Source: a virus. From it: DNA of 34,313 nt. The position numbers and the translations under genes were made by a program. The notes below the pieces were generated by a model. That model was given only the letters and a program-made list of their open reading frames with translations. It was not told the DNA's origin and did not search any database. The DNA lies in IMG/VR virus record IMGVR_UViG_3300008448_000330, positions 1 to 34,313 of that record; one strand, written 5' to 3'. Positions 1 through 7,555 of this stretch are shown one piece after another; position 1 is the first letter of the stretch, and every line of letters begins with the position of its first letter.

Positions 1-339
1 AAGTTACATACAACGTCTGGTGAGAAGGCAGAAGATGCTATTAAACCTGAGATTGTTAAGACATATGAAAACCTATCACCACACGGACAGTTAAAGTTTG
101 TTGTGAATGGTTCAATGGAATCGTGGAATGAGCTCGAACTAACAGTCGAGAAGTTCCGTGAAGCAGGCGTGACATATCCTATTTGGGTAATGGGTGTTGG
201 TGCAACACTAGAAGCTCAAAAGGGAACCGAAGCTGGTTATATCGGTGAAGCGCATATTGCTACAGAAGCATTCAAGCGTGGTTACAACTACTCCTCACGT
301 GTGCATGTACACATCTGGGGCAACACAATGGGAACATAA
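1..339 (+). CDS. queE: 7-carboxy-7-deazaguanine synthase QueE, C-terminal part
   Basis: The reading frame is open from base 1 to the stop at 337-339, so this is the last 112 codons of a gene that starts outside the window. The end, with RVHVHIWG near the C-terminus, matches the typical end of QueE, the radical SAM enzyme that turns 6-carboxytetrahydropterin into 7-carboxy-7-deazaguanine on the way to preQ0. The radical SAM CxxxCxxC motif would lie upstream and cannot be checked. queD follows one base after the stop and folE lies nearby, which strongly supports the call. An internal ATG at 103 is not the true start. Confidence 0.85.
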   Translation, partial: KLHTTSGEKAEDAIKPEIVKTYENLSPHGQLKFVVNGSMESWNELELTVEKFREAGVTYPIWVMGVGATLEAQKGTEAGYIGEAHIATEAFKRGYNYSSRVHVHIWGNTMGT

Positions 340-340
340 A

Positions 341-862
341 ATGATGTGGGATTCACAATACGGTCAAAGACCAAGAGTTTACAAGTACACAAGTACAAAG
401 GAGTATGTTGATGCATTTCCATGTGCTTATCGTCAATGGAGAGCAGATAGTCACTGTAACCTAATTCATGGGTATAGTTTCTCAATGAAGTTCCATTTTG
501 GTACGGACAATCTCGATGTACGTAACTGGGCTGCTGACTATGGTGGTTTGAAAGAGTTGAAAGAGGTGTTGCAAGACCAGTTTGATCACACTTTGCTTGT
601 TGCGGAAGATGATCCTGAACTTGAGACATACAAAGAACTTGAGCGTCGTAAGATGGCTAAGTTAACTATTCTACCGAAGCTAGGCTGTGAAGGTCTTGCT
701 GATCAGTTGTACAAATATGTTAATGGTGTTTATATTCCCGACTATTGGGGCCCAAGCGAGTCAGAACGTCTTTGGTGCTTCCGTGTAGAAGTTCGTGAAA
801 CACAGGCCAACATGGCGTTCCGTGAAGGACACCGTGAGTGGAATGAAGACCTGTTTGAATAA
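341..862 (+). CDS. queD: QueD-like 6-carboxytetrahydropterin synthase
   Basis: A 173-residue member of the 6-pyruvoyl/6-carboxytetrahydropterin synthase family, which acts between FolE and QueE. The catalytic cysteine region reads C39-N-L-I-H43-G-Y45, followed by D66-Y-G-G-L-K and F81-D-H-T-L-L, which are the usual landmarks. The start at 341 is chosen because it follows queE by one base; the frame stays open upstream but that part overlaps queE. Odd point: two of the three histidines that bind zinc in bacterial QueD appear as tyrosine, Y30 in CAYRQ and Y45 in HGY. Either this phage lineage uses other ligands, such as H38, or the activity has changed. Identity of the family is secure; exact activity is less so. 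Confidence 0.85.
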   Translation: MMWDSQYGQRPRVYKYTSTKEYVDAFPCAYRQWRADSHCNLIHGYSFSMKFHFGTDNLDVRNWAADYGGLKELKEVLQDQFDHTLLVAEDDPELETYKELERRKMAKLTILPKLGCEGLADQLYKYVNGVYIPDYWGPSESERLWCFRVEVRETQANMAFREGHREWNEDLFE

Positions 863-864
863 TA

Positions 865-1068
865 ATGTTTATGCAATTTAAATGGGTCCCTGATGGGACC
901 TACGATTCTACGGAGTACCTAGTGCGGTACATCATTGTGAATGGGAATGCTACAAAAGTTATTTCCAAGATCTGGGTTGACTCTGGTGGCCCAAATGATG
1001 TATCATTGGAACTCAAACAACCTTGGGGAGCATTCCCTGACTTTCCCCCTAAACCAGCAAAGAAATAA
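865..1068 (+). CDS. Small hypothetical protein in the deazaguanine cluster
   Basis: A 67-residue protein between queD and folE, starting two bases after the queD stop. It has no strong ribosome-binding site and is probably translated by coupling. The sequence is short and probably beta-rich, with a proline- and lysine-rich end (PPKPAKK). I do not recognise a family. Its place in the operon suggests co-expression with the deazaguanine genes, but no function can be assigned. Confidence 0.6.
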   Translation: MFMQFKWVPDGTYDSTEYLVRYIIVNGNATKVISKIWVDSGGPNDVSLELKQPWGAFPDFPPKPAKK

Positions 1069-1081
1069 CACAGGAGTAAAA

Positions 1082-1756
1082 ATGGATAAAACAGACGCAG
1101 TCCTAGGCGAGCAGGTACGTCAACATATGATTAGTGTTGGCCTTGAAACACCAATGGTGTATGAAAAGGTTAAACAGAAGAACGATAAGAAGATCAAAGT
1201 AATTGCAAAACATTTTCAAGCAATTATGGAGGAGTTAGGTTTGGATATGACCGATGACTCATTGATTGATACACCTAATCGTGTTGCAAAGATGTACACA
1301 CGTGAGATCTTCTTTGGATTGGATTATGATAACTTTCCTAAGTGTACAAAGATTGTAAACAAGATGGGCGAGAATAGCAGCTTTGTATTGGAGCGTAATA
1401 TTAACGTTCAGTCCAACTGTGAGCACCACTTTGTTGTTATCGACGGTAAGGCTACTGTAGCATATATTCCAAAGAAGACCATTCTTGGTTTGTCAAAGTT
1501 GAACCGTATTGTTCAGTTCTATTCAAAACGTCCTCAAGTACAAGAACGCTTGACAGAACAGATTTGTGAAGCAATTAAGTTTATTACCGGATCTGAAGAT
1601 GTTGCTGTTTATATTGATGGAGCACACTACTGTGTTAAGTCACGTGGTATCCAGGATGTTACATCAACAACGATGACTCTTGCTACACGTGGTGCATTCT
1701 CAGAAATGAATTCTGAGCTGCGTCGTGAATTCCTCAACTCTGCACGGATGAAGTAA
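1082..1756 (+). CDS. folE: GTP cyclohydrolase I (FolE)
   Basis: A 224-residue FolE that converts GTP to 7,8-dihydroneopterin triphosphate, the first step toward preQ0 and also toward folate. Visible signatures are the zinc and substrate motif CEHHF, the segment GLSKLNRIVQ, and near the end GAHYCVKSRG with its second zinc cysteine. The start at 1082 is fixed by an AGGAG at 1072-1076; the frame is open further upstream but overlaps the previous gene. With queD and queE it completes the route to 7-carboxy-7-deazaguanine, leaving only QueC to be found outside the window. Confidence 0.95.
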   Translation: MDKTDAVLGEQVRQHMISVGLETPMVYEKVKQKNDKKIKVIAKHFQAIMEELGLDMTDDSLIDTPNRVAKMYTREIFFGLDYDNFPKCTKIVNKMGENSSFVLERNINVQSNCEHHFVVIDGKATVAYIPKKTILGLSKLNRIVQFYSKRPQVQERLTEQICEAIKFITGSEDVAVYIDGAHYCVKSRGIQDVTSTTMTLATRGAFSEMNSELRREFLNSARMK

Positions 1757-1757
1757 A

Positions 1758-2213
1758 ATGACTGGTGCCAGATTAACTCCACAATGGACTCCTACCTTGG
1801 AAGAAGCTTTTGGTGCCTCGGGTACTAAAGGCCGTGAGGGTGAGTTGTTTGTTAAAGAAGCTGTTGAGAGTTGGGGATGGGATGTGATTGACAATGAAGC
1901 TAGCTACGAAGAACAAGTAGCTGGTCAAGACTTGTGGATTAAGAAACCTTCCTGGCATAATCATTACAGTATTGATGTTAAGAACAATATGAATGATTTT
2001 GGTGCATTTTATGTTGATCCGGTTGAATGGATGAAACCAGAAAAGAAGAACCACAGATACTGGCATGTCAATATTGAGACAGGTTGGATGGCTTGGTACG
2101 GTCGTGAAGAGATGCAAAATTATATTATAACCAAGAACAAGACAAAAGGGTTTTGGGTTGGAGTTAAGGATAAAACTGCAGTTAATATTACAAGGAGACA
2201 TTATGCAAAATAA
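1758..2213 (+). CDS. PD-(D/E)XK-like nuclease-fold protein
   Basis: A 151-residue protein starting one base after folE. The order GREGELF (E29), a hydrophobic segment, D58 in GQDLWI, then D73-V-K75 in SIDVKNN resembles the E...D...(D/E)xK core of restriction-endonuclease-like nucleases, with a typical gap of about 14 residues between the second and third elements. No family name comes to mind. In a cluster that probably modifies guanine, it could be a nuclease sparing modified DNA, a repair or DNA-breakdown enzyme, or an inactive DNA-binding form. The fold call is inference from motif spacing only. Confidence 0.5.
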   Translation: MTGARLTPQWTPTLEEAFGASGTKGREGELFVKEAVESWGWDVIDNEASYEEQVAGQDLWIKKPSWHNHYSIDVKNNMNDFGAFYVDPVEWMKPEKKNHRYWHVNIETGWMAWYGREEMQNYIITKNKTKGFWVGVKDKTAVNITRRHYAK

Positions 2214-2583
2214 GAGTTTTATTTGGGTAACGTTTCAGAAAGAGGGTATCCACAGATACCCAGCAGCAGCTACAGACCCAACGTTAGCTACTGGCGATTG
2301 GTTGGATGTCAGCTTTCTTGGAACACCTCACCGACACATCTTTCACTTCCGTGTAGAAATGGAAGTGTTCCACGATGATCGCGATGTTGAGTTTATTCAA
2401 TTTAAGCGTTGGTTAGAGTCGTGGTATGCAGATGGTACATTATCTTTAGACTTTAAGTCTTGTGAGATGATGTCAAGAGAACTGTATGCAATAGTAATTG
2501 CGAAGTGGCCCGATCGTGATTATGTTATTGAAGTCTCCGAAGACGGAGAAAATGGTTGCCGAATTTATTTCCCGAAAGGTTGA
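2203..2583 (+). CDS. Conserved-looking hypothetical protein
   Basis: A 126-residue acidic protein. The start at 2203 is chosen over an upstream in-frame ATG at 2158 because AAGGAG lies at 2192-2197 with good spacing; the first bases overlap the end of the preceding gene. Segments such as HIFHFRVEMEVFHDDRD and the C-terminal VSEDGENG look highly constrained and recall proteins next to deazaguanine genes in other T4-like phages, but I cannot name a family. The position between the nuclease-like gene and the transglycosylase-like gene suggests a role in base modification. No catalytic motif is obvious. Confidence 0.6.
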   Translation: MQNKSFIWVTFQKEGIHRYPAAATDPTLATGDWLDVSFLGTPHRHIFHFRVEMEVFHDDRDVEFIQFKRWLESWYADGTLSLDFKSCEMMSRELYAIVIAKWPDRDYVIEVSEDGENGCRIYFPKG

Positions 2584-3443
2584 TCTTGATTAACTTCTGC
2601 CACATCAGTCCCACCAAGTATCTTGCTAAGTATACACAGACGAACGGAGCGCACTTACTTCTTGCTCACCTCGTAGAAGAGGATCCTGAGTATCGTGAAT
2701 ACTATGCCAACCTGCAAGACGGCAAGTACAAGATTATGGACAACAGTGCATTTGAAATGTTTAAGCTTGGACGACCAATGTATGAGTCATCTAAGCTGAT
2801 TGAAATGGGCAAAGCATGCGGTGCAAACTGTATTGTGCTCTCTGATTATCCCAAGCAACCTTCGCGAGTAACTGTTGATGCTGCAAAGAGGTTGATTCCT
2901 GAGTTTAAAGGCGAAGGATTCGATACTTTCTTTGTACCACAGAGTGAGCTTGGTGACATGACCGATCTTGTTAATGCCATTGAGTGGGCTCTTAATAATG
3001 ATGACATTGACTTGATCGGGATGTCTATTCTTGCAGCTCCAATTGCATGTGGAGTTGATGAGACAACATTTGAAGGTGGTAAGCGCAGTGACGCATACAA
3101 AATGCAACGTTACCTGTCTCGCTTGAATGTATTCCGTGAACTCGAACGTCGTAAACTCCTAACTGATAAAGCAAAGAAACGCTTTCATTGTTTGGGAATG
3201 GTAGATGGTCCTAAAGAAATTGACTTGCTCCGTGACTACTCTGATTATATCTTCTCGTGGGATTCGAGTGCTGCTGTGTGGGCAGGTATTAACAATCTTA
3301 AGTTTGATACATCACCAACTGGTTTGCAAAACGGAAAGTTTGAAAAAGAAGTTGACTTTAACTATGAAGGAGAGCATGCTCCCTTTGTTGTATTTGACAA
3401 CATTCACTACATTGACCGTTTAGCTAACACATTATGGCGTTAA
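2556..3443 (+). CDS. TGT/DpdA-like 7-deazaguanine transglycosylase candidate
   Basis: A protein of up to 295 residues, probably a TIM barrel related to tRNA-guanine transglycosylase and to the phage DNA enzyme DpdA, which swaps guanine in DNA for a deazaguanine. MDNSAFE (D62) resembles the DSGGFQ motif holding the TGT general acid/base aspartate, and SDYIFSWDSS (D236) lies where the TGT nucleophile aspartate is expected. IGMSILAAP resembles the TGT substrate-loop region. The start is a TTG, either 2556 (GGAG at 2545-2548) or 2586 (AAAGG just before it); both overlap or touch the upstream gene. Context with queE, queD and folE raises confidence, but the exact DpdA subgroup is not established. 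Confidence 0.6.
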   Translation: MPNLFPERLILINFCHISPTKYLAKYTQTNGAHLLLAHLVEEDPEYREYYANLQDGKYKIMDNSAFEMFKLGRPMYESSKLIEMGKACGANCIVLSDYPKQPSRVTVDAAKRLIPEFKGEGFDTFFVPQSELGDMTDLVNAIEWALNNDDIDLIGMSILAAPIACGVDETTFEGGKRSDAYKMQRYLSRLNVFRELERRKLLTDKAKKRFHCLGMVDGPKEIDLLRDYSDYIFSWDSSAAVWAGINNLKFDTSPTGLQNGKFEKEVDFNYEGEHAPFVVFDNIHYIDRLANTLWR

Positions 3444-4003
3444 AGATTATTGCATTAACAGGACCTAAGGGTTCTGGTAAAGATACAGTCGGAGCTCTGA
3501 TTAAGGAGATGTACCCACAACACTCTCCTTCGACGATTGCTTTTGCTGATCCAATTAAAGAAGTTATCAGACACATTTTTAATCTTGGAGATGAGAGTGT
3601 ATACAGTTATGATAGATTGAAACGTGCCACTTTGACTTTAAAAGATAGCGAGCAGTTCTATACAATTGAAGGTCGTAGGATCGTTCGCGAGATTGGTATG
3701 TTGATGCGCGGATATGATGAGAAGCAGTTCACAAATTACATTGTGAATAAAGTTAGATATGAACCAATGAACTTATGGATCGTAACTGATTTACGTTTTG
3801 ATAATGAGTACACCATTCTTAAAAACCTAGGCGCAAAGATTATTAAGATTACACGTCCTAATTATCATTACGATGGCCATATCACAGAACGAGCTTTCGA
3901 TGATCACCTCGTTGACAAGATCATATTTAATGATGGAGACTTAGACTATTTACGAACAAGAGTAAAGGTTGTAGTTGATAGTATTATGAAGGAGCATGAA
4001 TGA
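3434..4003 (+). CDS. Deoxynucleoside monophosphate kinase (T4 gp1-like)
   Basis: A 189-residue P-loop kinase that phosphorylates dNMPs, as T4 gene 1 protein does, supplying the phage nucleotide pool. The Walker A motif is G10-P-K-G-S-G-K16-D-T. A mid-protein segment IVTDLRFDNE resembles the conserved substrate-side motif of this family. It overlaps the end of the transglycosylase-like gene by ten bases and the next gene by four (ATGA), so the three are likely translated together. T4 gp1 is somewhat larger at about 240 residues. Confidence 0.85.
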   Translation: MALKIIALTGPKGSGKDTVGALIKEMYPQHSPSTIAFADPIKEVIRHIFNLGDESVYSYDRLKRATLTLKDSEQFYTIEGRRIVREIGMLMRGYDEKQFTNYIVNKVRYEPMNLWIVTDLRFDNEYTILKNLGAKIIKITRPNYHYDGHITERAFDDHLVDKIIFNDGDLDYLRTRVKVVVDSIMKEHE

Positions 4004-4659
4004 AACATATTATGGGGCCGAACAGTAAATCGGTTTTGACGAATGTGCAGGACGGTGACGTCCAGCCAAATGCAGTTGATCTTAGACTTGGTAAAGTATT
4101 TAAACTATCTCAGTCAACGTTTAAGATTGATGAGAAAGAAAAGGTACATCGTGGATCATATGAGATCCAGCCTGATGGACTTGGGTATTATAATCTACCA
4201 GAAGGTCACTATGAGGTGATTATGGAGAACAAGATTGTTGTTGGTTCTGGTGAAGCTGGGTGGGTGATTACACGCTCCACATTGAACCGTAATGGTGTAT
4301 TCCTTACATCAGGATTGTATGACACAGGATATGATGGTGTAATGGCAGGAGTAATGCATGTATCGTGTGGACCAATGCGTATTGCTCGCGGTACACGAAT
4401 TGGACAATACCTATCGTTTAATGCGGAAGCATTACACAGCTATGATGGGGACTATGGTACAGGTAAAAAGCATGACGCGAAGTATGCAGATAACAAAGCA
4501 GGTAGTGAGTCGGTTCTAGCAACTGAGTTACTTCTACAGGGTGACGAACAAGCATCCCAACAAATTCTAACGGAAGCACGGACCCCAGTGAAACGTGGTC
4601 GTGGTCGTCCAGTCGGAACAACCAAAGATAAACTTAAGGAAAATACAGATGACGTTTGA
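4000..4659 (+). CDS. dCTP deaminase/dUTPase-fold protein with C-terminal AT-hook
   Basis: A 219-residue member of the trimeric dUTPase/dCTP deaminase superfamily. Motifs seen in order are NAVDLRLG, TRSTLNRNG, GLYDTGYDG and ARGTRIGQ, which match the family blocks for nucleotide binding. It would remove dUTP or deaminate dCTP. A long tail after residue 165 ends with R199-G-R-G-R-P204, a minor-groove AT-hook core, which is not typical of these enzymes and suggests tethering to DNA. The dUTPase and deaminase alternatives cannot be separated confidently from sequence. Start ATG overlaps the upstream stop. Confidence 0.8.
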   Translation: MKHIMGPNSKSVLTNVQDGDVQPNAVDLRLGKVFKLSQSTFKIDEKEKVHRGSYEIQPDGLGYYNLPEGHYEVIMENKIVVGSGEAGWVITRSTLNRNGVFLTSGLYDTGYDGVMAGVMHVSCGPMRIARGTRIGQYLSFNAEALHSYDGDYGTGKKHDAKYADNKAGSESVLATELLLQGDEQASQQILTEARTPVKRGRGRPVGTTKDKLKENTDDV

Positions 4660-5503
4660 AATTAAAGTCCCAATTACAGATCTTCAACAGAAGAAGCTGT
4701 TTGTTGCAACACCAATGTATGGTGGTCAATGTGCGGGCATGTATGCACGTAGCATTGCAGATCTTGCAGCACTTTGTGCACGCTATCAGATTCCCTTGCA
4801 GTTGTATTACTTGTTTAACGAATCATTGATTACACGTGCTCGTAACTATTGCGTTGATGAGTTCTTGCGTAGTGAAGCAACACACTTAATGTTTATTGAT
4901 AGTGATATTGGATTTAATCCACAAGACGTTCTTGCTCTGTTAGCATTACAAACAGACGATAGTGATTACGATGTGATCGGCGGTCCATATCCCAAGAAGT
5001 GTATCAGCTGGGAGAAGATTAAGATTGCTGTGGATAAAGGGGTTGCTGATGAAGATGCTAACGTACTTGAGAAGTATGTTGGGGACTACGTGTTTAATCC
5101 AAAAGGTGGACAAAAAGAGATTCCTCTTGGTCAGCCAGTTGAAGTGATGGAAATTGGTACAGGCTTTATGATGATCCGTCGTAAGACGTTTGATGTGTAT
5201 AAAGAAAAGTATCCACATCTGTCCTATAAGCCAGACCACGTACGTACTGAGGCATTTGACGGTACACGTGAAATCCACGCTTACTTTGATTGTATTATTG
5301 ATCCCGTAAGCAAGCGTTACCTATCTGAAGACTACATGTTCTGCTACAACACGGAACGAGCTGGTATGAAGGTTTGGTTATGCCCATGGATGCAAATGAA
5401 CCACGTTGGTAGTTATATTTTTGGCGGTAGTCTTGCTGACCTTGCATCGATTGGTGCACCTGCAACAGCTGACGTAGGCCAACTGAAAAAAGGTAAAAAG
5501 TAA
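4649..5503 (+). CDS. GT-A fold glycosyltransferase
   Basis: A 284-residue glycosyltransferase-like protein. The N-terminal FVATPMYGG and the metal-binding D84-S-D86 within MFIDSDIGF are typical of GT-A enzymes that use nucleotide sugars. A later segment LSEDYMFCYN resembles the ED base motif of family 2 enzymes. Start 4649 is chosen because AAGGA at 4636-4640 sits at a good distance; the frame is open upstream inside the previous gene. It lies between nucleotide-metabolism genes and gp45, so it may act on modified phage DNA or on host surface sugars; the substrate is unknown. Confidence 0.8.
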   Translation: MTFEIKVPITDLQQKKLFVATPMYGGQCAGMYARSIADLAALCARYQIPLQLYYLFNESLITRARNYCVDEFLRSEATHLMFIDSDIGFNPQDVLALLALQTDDSDYDVIGGPYPKKCISWEKIKIAVDKGVADEDANVLEKYVGDYVFNPKGGQKEIPLGQPVEVMEIGTGFMMIRRKTFDVYKEKYPHLSYKPDHVRTEAFDGTREIHAYFDCIIDPVSKRYLSEDYMFCYNTERAGMKVWLCPWMQMNHVGSYIFGGSLADLASIGAPATADVGQLKKGKK

Positions 5504-6166
5504 ATGAAATTCGAAAACCGCTCGATGCAGATCCTGAAAAACTTTGCTCTGATCAACCCATCGATGCTGTTTCGTGAGGGCAACGTTCAGACAACGATTG
5601 CCCCACAGAAGACAATGCTCGCTCGTTCAACTTTCAAGGAAAATATTCCTAAAGAGTTTGCGATTTATGAACTGTCAAGGTTCATTGGAGTATTGTCTCT
5701 GTTCAACGAACCAGAGTTAGAGTTTGAAGATGCTAAAGTTGCAATTGCACAAGGTCGTCAGAAGGTAGAGTATACATTTGCTGATCCTGAGCTTGTTGTA
5801 ATTCCACCCAAGGATGCCCCCAAGGTTAATACCCCTGAGGTTAGTTTTAAGCTGCCTGCTGAGAACTTGAACGCTACATTGAGAGCACTTGGTGTTCTTC
5901 AATCAACTCACGTTATTGTTGAGGGTGATGGTGAGACTATCTTTATTGGTGCAGGTAAGCCAACTGATCCAACAAGCGATACATTTAAGATCGATGTTGG
6001 TCTTACAGAACATAAGTTTAAATTTGCTTTCAAAGCAGACAACCTTAAGATCCTACCAGGTGATTATGAAGTTGTTATCTCTTCAAAAAACATTTCCCAT
6101 TTTAAAGGAGATGATGTAGAATATTGGATTATGGCCGATTCTAATCACTCTAAATTTGGGAACTAA
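5504..6166 (+). CDS. 45: Sliding clamp gp45
   Basis: A 220-residue protein close to the 228 residues of T4 gp45, the trimeric ring that holds the polymerase on DNA and, in T4, also activates late transcription. The sequence has clamp-like features: an early FALINPSMLF, an ELSRFIGVLSLF segment and the C-terminal YEVVISSKNISHFK. It immediately precedes gp44, as in T4-like genomes. It starts directly after the glycosyltransferase stop. The presence of TATAAATA late promoters in the window fits a T4 system where gp45 couples replication to late transcription. Confidence 0.92.
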   Translation: MKFENRSMQILKNFALINPSMLFREGNVQTTIAPQKTMLARSTFKENIPKEFAIYELSRFIGVLSLFNEPELEFEDAKVAIAQGRQKVEYTFADPELVVIPPKDAPKVNTPEVSFKLPAENLNATLRALGVLQSTHVIVEGDGETIFIGAGKPTDPTSDTFKIDVGLTEHKFKFAFKADNLKILPGDYEVVISSKNISHFKGDDVEYWIMADSNHSKFGN

Positions 6167-6168
6167 AA

Positions 6169-7107
6169 ATGAGAGAAGAGTTTTTGTGGGTGGAGAAATA
6201 CCGCCCGCATACTATTGAAGACACGATCCTGCCGCCTTCTTTGAAGGCGGTCTTCCAGCAATTTGTAAACGATGTTAATATTCCTAATCTGTTGCTTACT
6301 GGTCGTGCTGGTGTTGGTAAGACCACAGTGGCCCGAGCCATGCTCGATCAGCTCGGTGCTGACTACATTATTATTAATGGCAGTATGCATGGCAATATTG
6401 ACACTCTTCGTACTGATATCCTTAACTTTGCTTCTACTGTCTCTTTCTCTGGAGGTCGTAAGTATGTTATTTTAGATGAGGCTGATTACCTTAATCCGAA
6501 TAGCACACAACCAGCTCTTCGTAACTTTATGGAGCAGTATAGTAAGAACTGTGGTTTTATCCTTACTTGCAACTTCAAAAACAAATTAATTGATCCTTTA
6601 ATCTCTCGTTGTAGTGTTGTTGAGTTTACGGTTGCAAAAAGCGATAAGCCAAAGCTTGCTGCTGCATTCTACCGTAGAACAATGGATATCCTCAAGAAAG
6701 AAAATGTTGAGTTTGTACCTCAAGCTGTTGCAGGTGTGATTGAGAAACACTTCCCTGATTGGAGACGTGTCCTTAATGAATTACAACACTACGGCGCGAC
6801 AGGTAAGATTGATGTAGGTATCCTAACAAACCTACAAGAAGATTCTTTCAACCTATTGGTTGGTTATTTGAAAAATAAAGAGTTCTCTAATGTCCGTAAA
6901 TGGGTTGGTGAGAACTCAGATACGGATACAGCAACGTTCTTCCGTAAATTCTACGATCATGCACATGAGCTGATGGATTCTCCGTCCATTGCTCAGCTGG
7001 TTTTAATCTTAGCTAAGTATCAATATCAAACAGCATTTGTAGCAGACCAAGAGATTAATCTTGCTGCTTGTCTAACTGAAATTATGGTGGAGTGTACTTT
7101 TAAATGA
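6169..7107 (+). CDS. 44: Clamp loader ATPase gp44
   Basis: A 312-residue AAA+ ATPase that opens and loads the gp45 ring. Walker A is G45-R-A-G-V-G-K51-T-T, Walker B is L-D103-E-A-D106, and the sensor/arginine-finger block reads S146-R-C148. T4 gp44 has 319 residues. The gene starts two bases after gp45 and overlaps a small membrane gene rather than gp62, which is unlike T4. A GC-rich perfect inverted repeat lies in codons 22-27 (6232-6250). Confidence 0.95.
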   Translation: MREEFLWVEKYRPHTIEDTILPPSLKAVFQQFVNDVNIPNLLLTGRAGVGKTTVARAMLDQLGADYIIINGSMHGNIDTLRTDILNFASTVSFSGGRKYVILDEADYLNPNSTQPALRNFMEQYSKNCGFILTCNFKNKLIDPLISRCSVVEFTVAKSDKPKLAAAFYRRTMDILKKENVEFVPQAVAGVIEKHFPDWRRVLNELQHYGATGKIDVGILTNLQEDSFNLLVGYLKNKEFSNVRKWVGENSDTDTATFFRKFYDHAHELMDSPSIAQLVLILAKYQYQTAFVADQEINLAACLTEIMVECTFK

Positions 7108-7268
7108 TGAATATTATTCCTGATCCTGTATGGCATCAACGTATTAGCTTTGTAAAAAGCGCCTTTCGGATTGTTGCTGGAGCAGCTCTAATAGTAGGTA
7201 ATTTGTGGATAGCAGGAGCCTTCTTAATTATTGCTGAGGTGCTGGGCATCGTAGAAGAATTGGTGTAA
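7104..7268 (+). CDS. Small membrane protein, 54 residues
   Basis: An ATG at 7104 overlaps the gp44 stop and opens a 54-residue frame that closes at TAA 7266-7268, itself overlapping the next ATG. After a short polar N-terminus the centre is hydrophobic (GAALIVGNLWIAGAFLIIAE), consistent with one transmembrane helix, and the end is acidic. Both overlaps favour coupled translation, which makes this a likely real gene. The family is unknown. Confidence 0.6.
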   Translation: MMNIIPDPVWHQRISFVKSAFRIVAGAALIVGNLWIAGAFLIIAEVLGIVEELV

Positions 7269-7555
7269 TGTTAGATATCTTTAAACCTACTATTGATTGG
7301 ATCAAAGATGACTGGCAGAGTAACAGGTTTCGTTTCTCTATTGAAATATTGGCTTGGGCAATCTCGATCGGTTGCAGCATCACTATGGCTGTCACTGTCC
7401 CCAACCCTCCTCTTCTTATTCTTTATCCTATCTGGATTGTTGGTTGCTCTATGTACGCTTGGGCTGCTTATACTAGGAAGTCGTTTGGGATGATTGCTAA
7501 CTATATGCTTTTGGTCACTATTGATAGTGTTGGATTGATTAGGATGTTAATGTGA
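7268..7555 (+). CDS. Membrane protein, 95 residues
   Basis: A 95-residue protein with a short polar N-terminus (DWIKDDWQSNRFRFS) and then about three hydrophobic helices, around residues 24-44, 48-68 and 75-94. ATG overlaps the previous TAA (TAATG) and the stop overlaps the next GTG. Such small polytopic proteins are seen in other T4-like phages, but I do not recognise a named family. Its position between the two clamp loader genes is unusual and is noted as a finding. Confidence 0.7.
   Translation: MLDIFKPTIDWIKDDWQSNRFRFSIEILAWAISIGCSITMAVTVPNPPLLILYPIWIVGCSMYAWAAYTRKSFGMIANYMLLVTIDSVGLIRMLM

Noticed and set aside
941-1081. An upstream extension of folE by 47 residues
   Set aside because: It overlaps the previous gene, has no FolE-like sequence, and AGGAG fixes the start at 1082.
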